Assembly (NCBI GenBank): GCA_035551615.1
Contig: DASZNC010000048.1
Coordinates: forward strand, 1-21,777
DNA from: JAKCDU01 sp035551615
Lineage (GTDB): Bacteria; Actinomycetota; Acidimicrobiia; Acidimicrobiales; Palsa-688
Direction of reading: 5' to 3'
Length of the DNA stretch: 21,777 bases
Within the stretch, counting starts at the first letter, position 1. Every line of letters begins with the position of its first letter. The translations under genes and the position numbers were made by a program. Positions 20,157 through 21,777 of the stretch are shown here, in pieces. The notes under the pieces were generated by a model. That model ran no database searches. It had not been told where the DNA came from and was given only the letters and a program-made list of their open reading frames with translations.

Positions 20157-21777
20157 TCAGGGCCCGGTCGTCGCGGTCGTCGCCGTCGTCGGGCTGGAAG
20201 CCGTCGTCGGGCTGGTCGACGGAGACGTCGAGGGGGGGACGGTGGACGTGCCGGCCACAGTCGTAGTGGAGTCCGCCGGCAGTGTCGTCGCCGTCGGGTC
20301 CGACGTCACCGGGCCCGTCCCGGGCGTGGATGTCGCCGATGTGTTACCGCCCGTTGATGTCGTGGCGAGCGTCGTCGAACTGGTCGACTGGGCTACAAGT
20401 CCGCTGTTCGTGAGTACCTGGTTGACCTGCGCCTGCACCGCCGCGACCTGGGCGGCGATGGCAGCCGGTGTCCCGTTGGCGCCGAGCGCGGCCAGATCAT
20501 TCAGATGGGAGAGGGCGGCGTTCAACTGGTCGACCACCTGCTGGGACGGCTGGGCGTCGAGGGTCACGACGATCTGGTCGGCGATGGCGGTGGTGGCGCA
20601 GGCCGGACAGTTCTTGTTGAGGGCGCCGGCGGCGTCGATCGGCGCCACCACGTTGCTCGAACCGACCACCAGCACGACCTGGAACGACACCGCCACCGTG
20701 GTGCAGGACCGGCAGTCGGCCAGCGCGTACGCGGTGTTGGTCTGGTCCACCGGGGCCCCGCCCGTGACGGTCACGACCGTATAGGCGACGTTGTAGACGA
20801 CGCCGTGGTCGGTCGTGTTGACGGCCAGGGCTTGATTGCCGCCGGGCCCGGGAGGAGCCGGCAGCTTGAACGGGAACGCCGTCGCGGTGACCTGGCTCGA
20901 CGGCGCCGGAGCATCGCCGGCGGTCGTGGTCGTGGTTGCGGCCGGGCTGGTGACCGTCGGGTCGGTCGCCGTGGGCGCGGCGGCAGGATCGGGGGTCGAC
21001 GCGCTGAGGACCGCGACCGCGGGCTGCCCGTCCTTGCCGGGGATGACGAAGAGTGCCGGGTGACGCCTGGACGCTCCGCCGACCGGGATCATCGCGACGG
21101 CGAGGTGGCGGCCCGGGGCGATCGAGGCGCGCTGGATCGCCGGCGCGGGACGAGCGGCCCGCTGCGGCTGCGCGATCACGTGTGCGAAGGAGACGAGCGT
21201 CCCGGCGTCGGTCGGGCGAATCGCCTGGTACTGCCCGGACGGCCACCAGGCCCACGCTGCGGTCGCCGAGAGCGCCGTCGCGGCGGTGACGAGCCCCCAC
21301 TGGCGGATTGCGCTGTCGCCGCTCCACCCTCGCGCCTTGACGAGCGCGGCCCGCGAGAGACGCTGCGCGACGAGCGCGCTGCCGACGAGCGGCAGGACGA
21401 GGGCGACGAGGCGGACGCACGAGGCGAGGATCGACAGCGCCGACTCGTGCGGCATCGCCGCGGTGATCGCGCGGCCGCTGTCCCAGGCCGTCGTCGCGAG
21501 CCGCGGCAGCATCACGACTGCGCCCAGCATCATGCTCAGGAGCACCGGAACGACGACCAGCACCCAGAGCGTCACGAGGGCCCGGGCGCGGCCGTGCAGC
21601 GCCGACGGCTCTTTGCGGCGCCACGGCAGGAGCCGCCGCAGCGTCGGCCCGATGTGCGCGTAGAGATCGGGGACGCCGGTCGCGTCGGCGAGGATGTGGT
21701 AGCCGTCCGCACGGATCACCGGCGACAGGTTCTTGACCATCTCCAGCAGCTGAAGCGCGACCAGTAGCAGCAGCGCA
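20157..21777 (-). CDS. M50-like membrane metalloprotease homologue, C-terminal part (5' end outside window)
   Basis: At least 539 residues; the frame is open to the window edge, so the ATG at 21740 is internal. The first visible part (ALLLLVALQLLE, then NLSPVIRADGYHILADATG) matches the late DGY region of M50 peptide zinc metalloproteases, where Asp is the third zinc ligand; the HExxH would be off the edge. Several membrane helices follow (about 55-78, 104-126 and 148-165, counting from M at 21740). The C-terminal half is extracytoplasmic, with DCRSC and NCPAC motifs, each before a beta-strand, and ends in a 90-residue Thr/Ser/Pro-rich tail. The two Cys pairs could form disulfides or bind metal. 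Composition changes inside the gene: upstream of about 21000, CGCG is far more frequent. Confidence 0.8.
   Translation of the reverse strand, partial: ALLLLVALQLLEMVKNLSPVIRADGYHILADATGVPDLYAHIGPTLRRLLPWRRKEPSALHGRARALVTLWVLVVVPVLLSMMLGAVVMLPRLATTAWDSGRAITAAMPHESALSILASCVRLVALVLPLVGSALVAQRLSRAALVKARGWSGDSAIRQWGLVTAATALSATAAWAWWPSGQYQAIRPTDAGTLVSFAHVIAQPQRAARPAPAIQRASIAPGRHLAVAMIPVGGASRRHPALFVIPGKDGQPAVAVLSASTPDPAAAPTATDPTVTSPAATTTTTAGDAPAPSSQVTATAFPFKLPAPPGPGGNQALAVNTTDHGVVYNVAYTVVTVTGGAPVDQTNTAYALADCRSCTTVAVSFQVVLVVGSSNVVAPIDAAGALNKNCPACATTAIADQIVVTLDAQPSQQVVDQLNAALSHLNDLAALGANGTPAAIAAQVAAVQAQVNQVLTNSGLVAQSTSSTTLATTSTGGNTSATSTPGTGPVTSDPTATTLPADSTTTVAGTSTVPPSTSPSTSPTTASSPTTATTATTGP

Noticed and set aside
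1..21777. Mobile element or prophage
   Set aside because: I found no transposase, integrase, terminal inverted repeats, attachment-site duplication or phage structural gene.

Overview
The window is uniformly GC-rich (around 70%) DNA with dense bacterial genes. It looks chromosomal and most likely comes from an uncultured Acidimicrobiia-like actinomycete. The support is indirect: a deazaflavin (F420)-type nitroreductase, a SigE-family ECF sigma factor, a YbdK-type carboxylate-amine ligase, and a NodB deacetylase carrying the GYW...SDGGIFSFGDA repeats that are common in Acidimicrobiia. I see no transposase, integrase, phage gene, tRNA, rRNA or CRISPR array.

Layout, left to right. (1) 1-1242: the tail of an octapeptide-repeat gene, a degraded copy of a coiled-coil membrane-protein gene, and a Gly/Pro-rich low-complexity protein. 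(2) 1278-2601, minus strand: a ferritin-like protein, a 63-residue acidic protein and an ACT-domain protein. These are divergent from a TauE/SafE-type permease (2735-3664, plus). (3) 3757-4332, plus: an intact coiled-coil protein with a C-terminal anchor, paralogous to the remnant in region 1. (4) 4339-7214, minus: a SigE-family sigma factor translationally coupled to a membrane-anchored beta-propeller protein, with a good ECF-type promoter in front. Divergent from it (7373-9526, plus) is a 717-residue, very acidic protein with two 169-residue modules that I cannot assign to a family. (5) 9539-16375, minus: six genes in one direction: galE, a LysM/NlpC-P60 wall hydrolase, a NodB deacetylase with C-terminal repeats, a DUF1345 membrane protein, a PuuD-like gamma-glutamyl hydrolase and a YbdK-like gamma-glutamyl ligase. 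(6) 16523-16969, plus: a small membrane protein with a His/Asp motif, flanked by two non-coding tandem-repeat patches and followed by a strong hairpin terminator. (7) 17356-21777, minus: an M50-like membrane protein (5' end outside the window), a PAS-GGDEF-EAL protein and a Ddn-like nitroreductase.

The main theme is the cell envelope: sugar-nucleotide epimerase, peptidoglycan hydrolase, deacetylase, an extracytoplasmic sensor-like propeller behind an ECF sigma factor, and several anchored repeat proteins. The propeller protein has a cytoplasmic N-terminus, one membrane helix and an external domain. By its position and topology it could act as the regulator of the sigma factor. A second motif resembling the sigma promoter lies in front of the LysM/NlpC gene, so the sigma factor may control wall hydrolysis; this is inference. 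The least explained gene is the acidic two-module protein at 7373-9526. The last 0.8 kb differs in composition (many more CGCG) and may be of separate origin.
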